A stretch of 64,000 nt of DNA, from positions 196,579 through 260,578 of the forward strand of contig WTPW01000795.1 in NCBI GenBank assembly GCA_009809945.1, written 5' to 3'. The stretch comes from Gigaspora margarita (Eukaryota; Glomeromycota; Glomeromycetes; Diversisporales; Gigasporaceae). The position numbers and the translations under genes are program-made. The notes under the pieces are model-generated. The model did no database searches. It was not told the DNA's origin and saw nothing but the letters and a program-made list of their open reading frames with translations. Of this stretch, positions 1 through 11,160 are shown in pieces (the stretch's first letter is position 1; each line of letters opens with the position of its first letter).

Positions 1-430
1 ATCGAAGAAACAAGAAACCTAAAGAAAGAAATCAAGAATTAATCAATTAAAAATAGTTAACGATATTATTAAACATAGCCATCGTTATGTAATCGTATAA
101 TACTTATCGTCATCAGTCCCTTTAGTTATAGTGATTGTAATGTGATTCGAGATCAATGATCCTACCATGATCCTCTCGTGATGAAAGATCGATTTGTCTC
201 TAAACCCCTTTAATTTATTACTCTTGTAAAAGTTATAAAAGCACTGTAGTTTCCTCTCTTATAATCTTATCCTACGAGATTCCAATATTCCTTATATAAT
301 ACATTAAATAAATTCCCTAATAAATCCGTTTAATAAAATAACTTACCAAATCACCAACGTCACACCTCTGGCAAGCTGCCTTTTATAATCGGATCGTTAA
401 ACTAATAAATGTCCAATTCTCCCCGTAACA
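1..430 (+). mobile_element. right part of an LTR (fossil)
   Basis: The stretch has no reading frame. It has an LTR-like layout on the plus strand: a TATA-like box near 235-241, AATAAA-type signals near 305-325, and an abrupt end at ...CCCCGTAACA, the reverse of the TGTTACGGGG start common in LTRs. Immediately after position 430 the sequence becomes F-box family coding sequence. I infer that an LTR element, or a solo LTR, extends beyond the left edge and that its end sits in F-box copy 1. No partner LTR is visible, so this rests on end signals and the sharp junction only. Confidence 0.5.
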
Positions 431-1754
431 ATACGAAAAAATTGTTTTAAAAAGATGTGGGATAAATGAAGAATTTTCCAAAACATTATTTGATTATGCA
501 AGATTCCTAAAGATTCTCAATCTATGGAAGTTTAAATGTACAGTTGATGATTGGATCGAACTTTTTAATTCAAAATCACATAACGATGATACATCAAGCC
601 ATCACATAACTAATTTACTATTTAAATTCTTAATTGAAAGTGGTGCAATTTTGCTTAAATTTAGTTTATGTTTTTCAAAATCTCTTGAATTTAAACCAGA
701 GATCTTTTACTCATTAGGACAAAATGTGCAATTTTTCTCACAAATACAGCATCTATCTTTTGTTTTAGTAGATCTCAACATTGAAAGTGCTACTACATGG
801 TTAAGGGCCTTGGCAAAAAATGTTGCGAAAATTAGAACTTTGAAATTTTGCGAAGTGGATTATAATGGTCATGTCCATCATGTCAATGATATGTTACCAT
901 TAATTTATTCTTTTATATACATTATTAAATCACAAGAGCAACTTAGAAAATTTAGCTTATTTGGAATTAGTTATATTACAAAATTTCATGGCATTATTTC
1001 AGCTTTAGAAAGTCAAAAAAACTCATTACAAGAATTTAGAATAGATAATTGTAACTTTAGTGCAGAATTTGAGGTATTGAATAATTGCAAAAATTTAGAC
1101 ATACTTCGTATTATGTACTGTAATCCGATCCTGTCGAAGCTGTCTAACATATTAGATTATAAAATCAGCACTTTACAATTGACTGATTACCCGATCGATG
1201 CACGGTCTATAGCATTAATATTGAAAAAGTCTGGCATATTATTACAAAGATTATGTTTCGAGTCAGATCATGAAATTAATGAAGAACCATTATTACTAGA
1301 AGCAATTAAGTCCTTTTGTCCAAATATTACTTGCCTCAGAATTGTGGGTTTTGTATTTTCCACACAATTTATAGAACTTATTGGTAATTTTCAAAAACTT
1401 CAATTTCTTTCATTATGGTGCAATACGAACGACATACCATATGTAGAATTAAAAATAAGAATTATACAGTTTTCAAAAATATTACCGTTGACATTGGAAG
1501 ATATTTACTTATTTTCTTGGTTACAGAAATATGTAGATATTTTTTTCAATCATTGCAATACACCTTTAAAAAAACTGTCAATTTATGAAATATATAACGA
1601 GAAAATTTTCAAAGCACTAGTCGAATTCTGCATACGAATCAAAACTTTGAATTACGTGAGTGTTATCAGATATTTAAAATTAGATGATAATTTTAAAAAG
1701 GAATTGGAAACATATGTTGCATTGGTACCATATAAACATGATGATGGTTTTTAA
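429..1754 (+). pseudogene. F-box/LRR family protein copy 1, 5'-truncated
   Basis: The frame is open from 429 to the TAA at 1752-1754 (about 441 codons) and matches residues 70 to 510 of the intact paralogue at 61044-62576 almost residue for residue, with short in-frame differences only. The leucine-rich, LRR-like substrate-binding part is complete. The first 70 codons, which hold the F-box that binds Skp1, are absent. The first possible ATG/TTG-type start in frame is the TTG at 651, which is not a credible start. Homology begins exactly where the LTR-like sequence 1-430 ends, so an insertion probably separated or removed the 5' part. The frame is otherwise undamaged, suggesting a recent event. 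The missing exon could lie to the left of the window. Confidence 0.85.
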
Positions 1755-1974
1755 TTTCTATAAATTCTTTTTATCTGTGGGCCAACAAGATATTAAGCAA
1801 TTTTGTTTACTATTGTTTATTTGATTAAGCCGACAAACTGTAAAAATTGAAAAAATCTAAAATATAATAAAATCTCAAATACGGGCCCAAACATTTGCAA
1901 TCATAGATCATTTGATTGGTGCATAATAATAATGATTAAAATTTTATTTTTAATAAACTCATTTCTATTCTTAT
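1755..1974. other. shared 3' flank of the F-box family
   Basis: The stretch holds no gene. Its sequence (starting with the stop-proximal TTTCTATAAATTC and the segment GTGGGCCAACAAGATATTAA) recurs after all four F-box copies, so the duplicated unit includes at least 200 bases of 3' flank. CATTTG at 1909-1914 is the empty site for the insertion seen at 62711-62960. Confidence 0.7.
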
Positions 1975-3058
1975 CAGTCATAGGACATGTACCTAGAAAT
2001 AAATTTATAATAAAAATTATAAAAAAAACATATGAATTTACTATATAACTTTGAACTAAGATCCCTCTCTGGGTTAACTAATTAACTTAAAATTAAAGTT
2101 TGCAGGTATATAGAACAAGAAAAGAAGAAAATTTTGAGCTTAAAAAACCATATTAAAATTTTGCTAATTTTGCACTTTTTCAAAATGTAACTCTGTCAAA
2201 AACAAATATTTACAAATTTTAAATCAGCAGTTATGTGTAAAATTATGCTCTGAACAACTTTACTTAGGCGACGGAAGTAGGTTACCTTGTAAGAAAAATG
2301 GGTTATCTATGTACTAAAGTTAAAATTTATCGTATTTCATAATAAAACTTTTTTTTCTTATTAGGTAACCTACTTTGGGCTCTTAAGCAAAGTTGTTCGG
2401 CATGTAATTTTACATCACATTTGAGATTGATTCGCGTTTTTCGAACCTTTTCTAAGTGAAAAATGGGTTTAAAGTTCGAAAAAATTTTTTTTTTTTTAAA
2501 AAAAAAAAATTTTTTATTTTTTTTTTAAAAAAATTTTTTTTTTCGAATTTTAAACCCATTTTTCACTTAGAAAAGGTCCGAAAAACGCGAATCAATCTCA
2601 AATGTGATGTAAAATTACATGCCGAACAACTTTGCTTAAGAGCCCAAAGTAGGTTACCTAATAAGAAAAAAAAGTTTTATTATGAAATACGATAAATTTT
2701 AACTTTAGTACATAGATAACCCATTTTTCTTACAAGGTAACCTACTTCCGTCGCCTAAGTAAAGTTGTTCAGAGCATAATTTTACATATAATTGCTGATT
2801 TAAAATTTGTAAATATTTGTTTTTGACAGAGTTACATTTTGAAAAAGTGCAAAATTAGCAAAATTTTAATATGGTTTTTTAAGCTCAAAATTTTCTTCTT
2901 TTCTTGTTCTATATACCTGCAAACTTTACTTTTAAGTTAATTAGTTAACCCAGAGAGGGATCTTAGCTCAAAGTTATATAGTAAATTCATATGTTTTTTT
3001 ATAATTTTTATTATAAATTTATTTTAAACCAATTTTAAGGGGACATGTCCTATGACTG
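1975..3058. mobile_element. giant palindromic DNA element, TTAT target duplication
   Basis: Almost the whole 1084 bases is one inverted repeat: the left half from CAGTCATAGGACATGT is repeated in reverse at the right end, ACATGTCCTATGACTG, with the centre in an A/T tract near 2515. TTAT flanks both ends (1971-1974 and 3059-3062). The duplicated flank near 63024-63027 has a single TTAT and no element, so the boundaries are fixed by an empty site. No transposase frame is present; the open frame at the centre (2456-2695) is palindrome sequence and not a gene. It is a non-autonomous foldback element of unassigned superfamily. Confidence 0.85.
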
Positions 3059-3079
3059 TTATTAATAAAAAATTAAATC

Positions 3080-4245
3080 AAAATTACTTATAAGCGATAT
3101 CCTTAAGAATTTAAATAATGAATTTTATTCTTAATACTTATGCGCATTTGTAAACCGATACTGGTACAAAATTTCAACATCTATTTTTAGCAAGATTATT
3201 TTCATTCGATCGAAGGCCTTTATTCATTTCTAGATATTTTTCATCACTTAGCTACGATAAAAACTTCGATTTAAAAAAAATACGGTATAAATACCGTAGG
3301 TTCCCGAAAATAAGCTACCTTTTTTTGGGCAAAAAGTTACACAAAAAATCGGGGTAGCTTATTTTCGGGTGAATGAGGTTTTTAGCGATCGCAAGTAGTC
3401 GCTACATAGTAAAGTCTAACTTTTAAAATGTAAATCGATTATACGCGCTTAAGTAAATATGTTCAGAAGATCAAAATGCATAAAATACCAAATTTTTATA
3501 CAAATCGGAGTACTTTTTATTATTTAGCTTTTAATTTTTACGTTCGTCAAATATATTTTTTTAAAAAATTTTAATTTTTTCGTCGAACGTAAAAGTTAAA
3601 AGTCAAATAATAAAATGTTCTCCAATCTTGCTAAACATTTTACTGTACATGTATTTGATCTTTCAAATAAGTTTACTTAAGCACTTATGATCGATATGCA
3701 TAGTAAAATTTTGACTTTACTATATAGCGACTTTTATCGATCAGGGGTAGCTTATTTTCGGGTGAAACAGGTTTTTAGGTTTTTTGGTCAAAACCAAGGG
3801 GTAGCTTATTTTTGGGAATATAAGGTAAGGGAAACACCATTTGACTATGAAAGTTTTCAAAGGTTCTTGATCTATCTCGTTTAGAAAGTTATAAAATGGA
3901 TCAATCTCAAACTTGCTAAATTGAAGCCCTATTTTGACACCTAGACAAATTTATTAAAATTTATTGAAAGTGGGCCACTTTGCATATATTACTGTATTTA
4001 CGTTTTTCTATATTTAAACCAGAGATCTTTTGCTCATTAAACAAAATAGGATATTTTCTTATGATTCCAACATCTACTTAATTCCACGCCATCATTTATT
4101 TAGCTTTAAGGAGTCAAAAAACTCATTACCGATATTAGAGGTTATAATAGTCTATTTTACTTTTAACACAAAGTTTGAGGTGCTGAAAATTTGTGAAAAC
4201 TTAAAAAACCCTTTATTATGTATTGCAACAATAAATAAAGTTTGA
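3080..4245 (+). pseudogene. ancient F-box family relic, split by a MITE
   Basis: Degenerate similarity to the intact F-box gene can be followed in order: the start region near 3080-3290 (the F-box part and the segment encoding the RPLFIS motif), then 3830-3900 (the DYARFLKVL region), 3960-4060 (LIESGAI and the FKPEIFYSL segment) and 4095-4235 (the SALESQKNS and EVLNNCKNLEILRI segments). The frame is lost and parts are missing. A TA-flanked element at 3294-3825 replaces the part in between. The same relic with the same insertion lies at 63045-64000, so the pseudogene and its insertion predate the duplication of this block. Confidence 0.75.
3294..3825. mobile_element. TA-flanked inverted-repeat element (GAAAATAAGC family)
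   Basis: Terminal inverted repeats of the form CCGTAGGTTCCCGAAAATAA and its complement lie between TA dinucleotides at 3292-3293 and 3826-3827. Inside are nested inverted motifs GTAGCTTATTTTCGGG and CGCTACATAGTAAAGTC. There is no coding capacity. Relatives are at 32637-33189, 33201-33728, 63258-63771 and a mini copy at 40317-40390. The TA target suggests a Tc1/mariner-type mover. Confidence 0.75.
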
Positions 4246-4435
4246 AATCATATTATGTAGAAATGTTTATTAATCAACAAGTATTTATTGAATTATTGAG
4301 GTGACATCATTTAATGATTTATCAATAAGGTAAGGGTTTAACAAAAGGTTTATAAATTTATTAATCATTTTTTGACAAATATTTTTAATTTTATTATTGA
4401 CGTAATTTTTGTTTTTGGAACGAGATATAGATTAA

Positions 4436-6327
4436 TGTCCCTATAAAAAAAATGTACCATAAAGGTACGGGCTGGAGGCATAAAGGCACAGGTCTTGGTG
4501 GCACAGATTAAACCCATATTTGGTACATAGGAGGCTTGGATTGGCACAGATTTTTGGTCTGTGGTGGACCGTATGCCCGTACAAATTGGACTGTTAATGG
4601 CTCGGGTTTTGCAACACTTTACTAGTCCAAATGGCACGGGTTTTGGTACGGGTTGGTGGCGTAATGGCACTGGTGTTGGTGGCTCTGATTTGTACGTAGA
4701 GGTATGAGTTGGCACGGGTGTTGGTGGCTCTGATTTGTACATAGAGGTATGAGTTGGCACGGATTTTTTTTGGCTCATGGTGGGTCGTATACTGGTGCCA
4801 ATTGGACCGTTAATGATTCGGGTTTGTACACTTTACAAGACATTAAAATTTGCATCATAATAATATATAAATAAAGTATTTATTAATTTATTATATTCTA
4901 TTCAGTCGGATAAAATCCAATCAAATCTTTATAAAAAAGAAATATAAAAAAAAAGAAATATAAAAAAAAGAAATATAAAAAAAGAAAAAAAAGAGGACAA
5001 AAAAAACCACTAGTTCTAATCCTAACTATAAATATCGTTCGTAATGAACGTTTCAAACGTCGTCGCATAACCCCAACAATATTTACATATTAACTCTAAT
5101 AACCACGAAATTAAAATGATGAAACCTGCCAAACGAAGGCTTCAACGATAACACCGGAATCATACCGATGAAAGTTTGACACCAAAGCGATGAAATCAAA
5201 ATGCTGATTCAAATAAAAAAAAAAAGAAGAAAAGTTAATTTCAGTAAAGAAAAAAAAAGATCAAAGAAAGTCAAGCAAAACCGGCAAAGAAGTTGGGAAG
5301 CAAAACCAGTGAAAGTGCAAGAATGCAAAACCAGCGAAAGTGCAACGAGGTAAAACAGGCAAAAGTGCAACAAGGCAAAACCAGTGATGCAAAAAGACAA
5401 TATAGCAAAAATCTAAGGCAAAATCAGCAGTGCAAAAAAAGCAAATTAGCGAAAGTGTAAAAAAGCAAGTTAGCAAAAATTCAAGACAAGAATAGCAAAG
5501 TGCAAGAAGACAAAATCGGCAAAGTGCAAGAAGATAAAATCGGTAAAGTGCAAGAAGGTAAAATTGGTGATGTGCAAGGTAAAATAACAGCAAAGTGCAA
5601 GGAAACAAACCATTGAAAGTGCAAGAAAGACAAGAACAGCAAAGTGCAAGGAGGCAAAACTAGTAAAAGTATAGAAAGCGAAATTAGCGAAGTGCAGCAG
5701 GACAAAACAAGAAAAAGAACAAGATGAAAAAAAGCAAAAATTCAAGCAAAGTAAAGAGCAGAAAATCAAGAAAATTTAAAAACTCCAACGCCGAACTGAC
5801 TCACCAAGTTCGTTGAAGAAATACTTAAACACTGAACATAAAGAGAAAAATTAGTATAAAGAAAATAAAACAAAAAAATAATACAAACGAAAGAAATTAC
5901 CAGAAAAGAACGAAATGGCAAAAGACTATTCCAAAAAGATCGCAGAACCTAAAGAATCTAAAGTAAAAAAACTTAACGCGAAAAAAATAAAAGTAAAAAA
6001 TAACATAAAAATGTAAACAAAAAAAAAAGCGTAAAAACAAAAAAAAAGATCTAGATGATCTTCAGATCTAAATTCAGATCAGATTACTGGATTAAGGGGT
6101 TGTTCTGACCCCTAATCCGATACCGAATTTCATAAATGACATACCATCTCTAGCATACATGTGCCATGACGTTCAACAAGTCTATACGTGACAATACGTA
6201 CAATCACGCGCCATTCAAACACGTACCATCCCGTACCATGAGCCTATACTTACCACAAACCCGAGCCATTACGAACATTACTGACACCATCCCGTATCAC
6301 TACCTGTACCACTTTTTTTATAGGGTG
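4436..6327. mobile_element. TTAA-flanked non-autonomous DNA element
   Basis: TTAA sits at both ends (4432-4435, 6328-6331). The inner ends are inverted: TGTCCCTATAAAAAAAATG on the left and the complement of CACCCTATAAAAAAAGTGG on the right. Subterminal zones carry repeated GGTACGGG and TGGCACGGGT words on the left (4450-4830) and their complements on the right (6120-6310), as expected of transposase-binding repeats. The middle holds a minisatellite. Open frames on the minus strand here are repeat-derived. TTAA targets are known for piggyBac and Kolobok elements; I cannot choose between them. Confidence 0.65.
5265..5715. repeat. degenerate minisatellite inside the TTAA element
   Basis: Purine-rich units of about 24-36 bases with the core GCAAAGTGCAAG and AAAACCAGCGAAAGTGCAA are repeated at least 12 times with drift. 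The absence of stops on the minus strand gives overlapping Cys/Leu/Phe-rich frames in several phases, a sign of repeat sequence and not of selection. Confidence 0.75.
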
Positions 6328-6331
6328 TTAA

Positions 6332-7129
6332 TATTTATTTAATATTTGATCCAAATGCAACTTTTTTTATATAATGACGAGTTACAAATTAGTTATTGTG
6401 AAATATATATATAAAAGAGGTCTATTTCTGCTGTACTGCACTGTATATAGCATTCGCATATTATCAAAATCGGTAGATGTGAATGATTATAACGGAATGT
6501 ATTAAGTTGATCATTATTTAATAAGAATTGGGCTGAAATCGATAATTAAAAGCATGATCTAGCGTTAGATAAAACAAACCTTGCTATGATTAACGGGTTT
6601 CTTATTCACAATAGGATACGGCATGAAAGCCAATTATTCGCCAGTATAAAACTTTTGAAGTCAGTAATTTAGGAAATACTGTATTTTTTTTAATGTGTTG
6701 CAAAGTCCTATAAAAGAATTAGTGATACTGTAGCTTGTACTTGCAAAACTCGTAAAGTTTAATTGCTGAGCGACTAAAAATGTGTTACTATTGCTATCAA
6801 AATTTTAAGATTACAACCAAGCATTATTAAAATTTGCAATATATAGATACCTAAACTTACTGTTCAAATAGACAACTCAAACTATAAATTTTAAATAATA
6901 TTTCATATAAAAATTTCTTGAACATAAGAAATAAAAATTAATTACAATTTTATATTAAATTATAAAAATATTAACCCAACAACACAATTCATGGATTTGT
7001 CAACTGCTTTTTGAATCTCGGTGATAAACCTACTAATTTGAGCGTACATTCGAGCGGACTTAGAGTGAATTATGAAGGTGGGAATTAGTGAGACTTAGTG
7101 ATATGCAATTAAATACAAGAAATTTTTAT
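6332..7129. other. no gene seen
   Basis: AT-rich sequence with stops in all frames. I see no repeat family member or coding relic in it. Confidence 0.5.
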
Positions 7130-7884
7130 CATATCAGCTGATTTAAGGAATTGCAAATAATTTTTGAACCACTAGTCTGTTTTGGATGATTTAACTACCA
7201 AAATATTCGTCTCAATGAGACGATTCTAACAAGCCCAAAATCGCTAAAATCCAATCACAGGATCCAGAGATCGATCAAATTTTGTGAGATTTTAATAGTG
7301 TTGTTAGAATTACTATGTAAATATCTTTAACAGTTAATAACGTTTGAACCACTGGTCCGTTTTGGATGATTTAACCACCAAAATGTTCGTCTCGATGAGA
7401 CGATTCTAACGAGCCCAAGATCATCAAAATCTAATCACGGGATCACAAGATCGTTAAAAATTAGTATAACGGCTTATCTACAAATCTCATGGGTTTTTTT
7501 ATATTGTAGTACTGTAAAAACCCATGAGATTTGTAGATAAGCCGTTATACTAATTTTTAACGATCTTGTGATCCCGTGATTAGATTTTGATGATCTTGGG
7601 CTCGTTAGAATCGTCTCATCGAGACGAACATTTTGGTGGTTAAATCATCCAAAACGGACCAGTGGTTCAAACGTTATTCATTGTTAAAGATATTTACATA
7701 GTAATTCTAAAAACACTATTAAAATTTCACAAAATTTGATCGATCTCTGGATCCTGTGATTGGATTTTAGCGATTTTGGGCTTGTTAGAATCGTCTCATT
7801 GAGACGAACATTTTGGTAGTTAAATCATCCAAAACAGAACAGTAGAGCAAAAGTTATTAGCAATTCCTTAAATCAGCCCATATG
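7130..7884. mobile_element. palindromic element with direct repeats in each arm
   Basis: A near-perfect inverted repeat with arms of about 370 bases is centred near 7507; the ends read GCTGATTTAAGGAATTGC and its complement. Each arm holds two direct copies of a 70-base block (for example 7166-7235 and 7345-7415) containing GTTTTGGATGATTTAAC and the small palindrome TCGTCTCGATGAGACGA. That inner palindrome is also the centre of the hairpins at 12.3, 12.8, 13.3, 14.9 and 28.4 kb. No coding capacity is seen. Confidence 0.8.
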
Positions 7885-8035
7885 TTTGCATTATGCTAAT
7901 ACAGGTTGACTAGCTTAAATTAACAAAAATTTTGTTCATAATCATGCGCATATTATCCATCGTAGTGTGACCCTTTATATACATGGTAAATGTTTAACAA
8001 TTCCGATTTAATATAATCTTTCTTTAAATAATAGG

Positions 8036-8470
8036 TTTGGGTGAAAGTGATGAAGATGTCGGTGCAATATAAAGGCAAATCTCCAATTCCCGCATTGCAA
8101 GTTGTTTTATTTTGAAGTTGACGTAATAGACGAAGGGAAAAATAAGTATGCTAAATATATTTTGCCATAAATTTAAATAAATTGTTTAAATGTTGCTTAA
8201 AATTCTTTGCATACTGCTATTCAAAAGAATTATTGGAATTGGATTTTGCGAAAAGGAGGTAGATTTAAACAGAATGCCTGGTAATTAAAAATTCATTTGT
8301 TTTTTGGCATATTTAACATATATTTATTCATGGTTTTTCATAAAATAGAATGATGGTTCCTGGGGTTATCATAGAGAGATGGCTATTCTTTTTGTTCAGG
8401 AGATGACCATCATTATGGACCGTTGTTTCTGCTGTGCTACAATTTGATGTTGCTTAAATTTTAAAATAAC
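8036..8470 (+). pseudogene. SPRY-domain gene relic
   Basis: Two separated pieces read as a SPRY (RanBPM/Ssh4-type) domain. At about 8060-8160 one frame gives the FYFEVDVIDEG strand motif preceded by a PxxCKL-type segment. At 8228-8280 another gives IIGIGFCEKEVDLNRMPG, the classic SPRY GxGF and LNRxPG motifs. After a GT-AG-like gap (8280-8349) the segment SWGYH and, one frame over, DGYSFC and YGPLF follow. In intact family members these pieces are contiguous (WGYHGDDG..., GPLFTTGDVIG), so this copy is shifted and internally eroded. SPRY proteins are protein-binding adaptors; Glomeromycotina genomes carry many. No downstream remainder is seen. Confidence 0.7.
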
Positions 8471-8740
8471 ACTGTATTCTATACTATTATTCTCGCTTGG
8501 ATCAATTTATTAGAATTATGAAAATACACAATGGGAGTAGTGCCACGCTGTGGCCGTAGGTGCCTATATTATAATTACACAATTCAATGCATGCACACAA
8601 AGTATTGCATAATGATACGTGGCAACAAAAAAGAGGATCGAACACATGTATGATATGCCATGTGGTCAAAATGCAAAGAGTGTGGACTCATTGTAGTACT
8701 ACACTCTTTACAATAATTTTTTCATATTACTACTAAATAT

Positions 8741-9335
8741 CAGATAAGCGTCATCGAGCAAGTTGCTGAGCAAGACCACCCACAAGTCAGCAAGCACATC
8801 CCTGAGCATCTCACTTTCATTCTCTCATATTTCTATCCTTCTGTTGCATCTCATATTTCATTTTCACAATAACTTTTTTATATTACTACTACTAAACATC
8901 AGATGAGCATTGTGGAGCAAGTTGCTGAGCAGATCACCCACAAGTCAGCAAGCACATCCCCGAGCATCTCACTTTCATTCTCTCAAATCTTATTCTTCTG
9001 TTGCATCTCATATTTTCTTTCTCCTTTCTGCATCTTATATATTCATTTTTGCAATAACTTTTTATATTACTACTACTAAACATCAGATGAGTGTCATGGA
9101 GCAAGTTGCTGAGCAAAAACACCCACAAGTCAGCAAGCACATCCCTGAGTATCTCACTTTCATTCTCTCATATTTCCATTCTTATATATTCATTTTTATA
9201 ATAATTTTTTCATATTATTACTACTAAATATCAGATGAGCATCATGGAAGTTGCTAAGCAAGACCATCCACAAGTTAGCAAGCATGTCCCTGAGCATCTC
9301 ACTTTCATTCTCTCATATTTTCATTCTGTTGTATC
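8741..9335. repeat. four-copy tandem satellite (about 150-185 bases)
   Basis: Four tandem units begin near 8741, 8899, 9083 and 9231 with CAGATGAGCATCATGGAGCA-like sequence and contain CACAAGTCAGCAAGCACATC and CTGAGCATCTCACTTTCATT. Frames across it repeat the peptide PQVSKHIPEHLTF, but unit lengths are not multiples of three and phases change, so I do not call a protein. It runs into a pyrimidine tract. Confidence 0.75.
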
Positions 9336-9356
9336 TTATATTTTCTTTCTCTTACT

Positions 9357-9545
9357 TGCATTTTTTTTTCCTTTTCTTTTCTCTTTTTTTTCCTCTTCGT
9401 TTTTTTATTCTTTTCTCTTTTTTTTTTTTTTTTTCTTTTTTCTTTCTTTTCTCTCTTTATTTTCTTTTCTCTTTTTCCTATTCCTTTTTCTTTTCTTTTA
9501 TCTCTATTTTTTTTTCTTCTTTTCTTCCTCTTTCTTTTTTCTCAT
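9357..9545 (+). repeat. long T/C tract
   Basis: About 190 bases consist almost only of T and C on the plus strand (runs of TTTTC). Frames here are Phe/Ser/Leu-only translations of the tract. Confidence 0.85.
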
Positions 9546-9585
9546 TAAATTAAAGATTGTATTAGTGCATTGTATAAGTAATAAA

Positions 9586-10571
9586 CAGTAAATGTACTCC
9601 CCTGATATTGATTACCGGAATTTTGATAATTACATTACCTACTGACGATCATAGCCAAATATAAAACTGTTTTTTTAATGAGAAAATTAAACTTATCATA
9701 GTAAGTTAAGTTGTACAGAATAAAGATTTGCATATACTCTAAAATTTTTAGGAATTTTAAATAAAATTTTATTAAGTTGTATTTAGTATTTTTGATCAAA
9801 AAAAAACAAAAATTAAAAATTTTATATTAGGTCAACGCATTTTAAAACCCTATTATAAATAATTGTTGGTTTTAAAATATGTTATTCTCCATACCTAAAA
9901 GCATATAGAATTAAATTTTTATAGAGCAATTCAAAAAATTTCTCATAAAATTATTGAGTTTAATTAAAATTTTAACAAATAAAAAAACTGCAATTTTCAT
10001 ACCTTAAAATTTGGCATAATTAACTGTTATAAAATTTTTATTAAAAATCTCCCAAAATAAAGTATTTAAGTATTTATAATTTAATACATATATTATTTTG
10101 TTTTTAAGCTATTCTAATACAAATTTTATAATGTTTTGCTATATTGAATTTTAAGGTATGAAAATTGCAGTTTTTTTATTTGTCGAAATTTTAATTAAAC
10201 TCAATAATTTTATGAGAATTTTTTGAATTGCTCTATGAAAATTTAATCCTATATGCTTTTAGGTATGGAAAAATAATATATTTTAAAACCAACTATTATT
10301 TATAATAGGATTTCAAAATGCATTGATCTAATATAAAATTTTTTAATTTTCATTTTTTTTGATCAAAAATACTGAATATGACTTAATAAAATTTTATTTA
10401 AAATTTCTAAAAATTTTAGAGTATAAGCAAATCTTTATTCTGTACAACTTTACTTACTATGCCAAGTTGAATTTTCTCATTAAAAAAAAAGATTTATATT
10501 TGGCTATGATTGTTAATAGGTAATATGATTATCAAAATTCCAGTGATCAATGTCAGAGGAGTGTAGTACTG
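9586..10571. mobile_element. giant palindromic element, TA target
   Basis: A 986-base inverted repeat is centred near 10078. The left end CAGTAAATGTACTCCCCTGA matches the complement of the right end, CAGTACTACACTCCTCTGA, and homology continues through both arms (GGAATTTTGATAAT, TATACTCTAAAATTTTTAG, ATTTTTGATCAAAAA). The right end is followed by TA (10572-10573); the left flank is AA. No frame survives. CAGT ends with TA fit the Tc1/mariner group. Confidence 0.75.
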
Positions 10572-10573
10572 TA

Positions 10574-11160
10574 TAATAAGTATACTCACCAAGTCATAAT
10601 ATTTTAAATAGACTGCTAAAATTACTCATTTCTATAATTAAGTGTTGTAAGGCAAGTTGCTTTTTACAACTCATTTTCTAGTTTTCCTCATACATTTTAT
10701 TTTATTTTTACCCATTCATTCATCTATTTTTTTTTTCTTTTTTTAGAGGAGGGCCAGGAGGAATTACCCACAAAAGAGCCAGACCAAAGTCAGGCAGCGA
10801 AGAAAAAGCACTTATCATCCAAAAATTCTTTTTTAATTTTTTATATCTCATCTATTCCATCTTATTCCTTAACTAACTATAAATAGTAATTTCATAAGCC
10901 TATCACTAAGGCTTGGTACATGTGAAGATCCTTGCAATAATAACCTTAGCATGACTTTCATCATTCATCAATCATCAATTAGTAGTAGCTATTCCACAAA
11001 ATTTTTTTGATCACATGTCTATGCCACAGCTACTCCACTTTTTTATGTTATATCTGTGAAACATTTTTTGTTCTATTTTTTGCACTTTTGTAAATCTTTC
11101 CTTTTCAATTTTTTTTTGCTATGAGCATTGCCAACAAGATGCATTATATCATTCTAAAGC
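10574..11160. other. no gene seen
   Basis: AT-rich. A short GC-richer patch (10745-10805, AGGAGGGCCAGGAGGA) stands out but has no usable frame. Confidence 0.5.

Noticed and set aside
2456-2695. 79-codon frame
   Set aside because: It lies across the centre of the giant palindrome, including an A/T tract.
4365-4778. 137-codon minus-strand frame with SEPPTPVPTHTS-like repeats
   Set aside because: It crosses the end of the TTAA element and comes from its subterminal repeat array.
5209-5769. Overlapping minus-strand frames of 63-115 codons, Cys/Leu/Phe-rich
   Set aside because: They are translations of a degenerate minisatellite in several phases, with no motif.
8910-9227. 105-codon frame with a repeated EQVAEQ...PQVSKHIPE peptide
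   Set aside because: Satellite units change length by non-multiples of three and the phase is lost; no homologue recognised.
9235-9591. 118- and 100-codon Phe/Ser-rich frames
   Set aside because: Translation of a T/C tract following satellite units.
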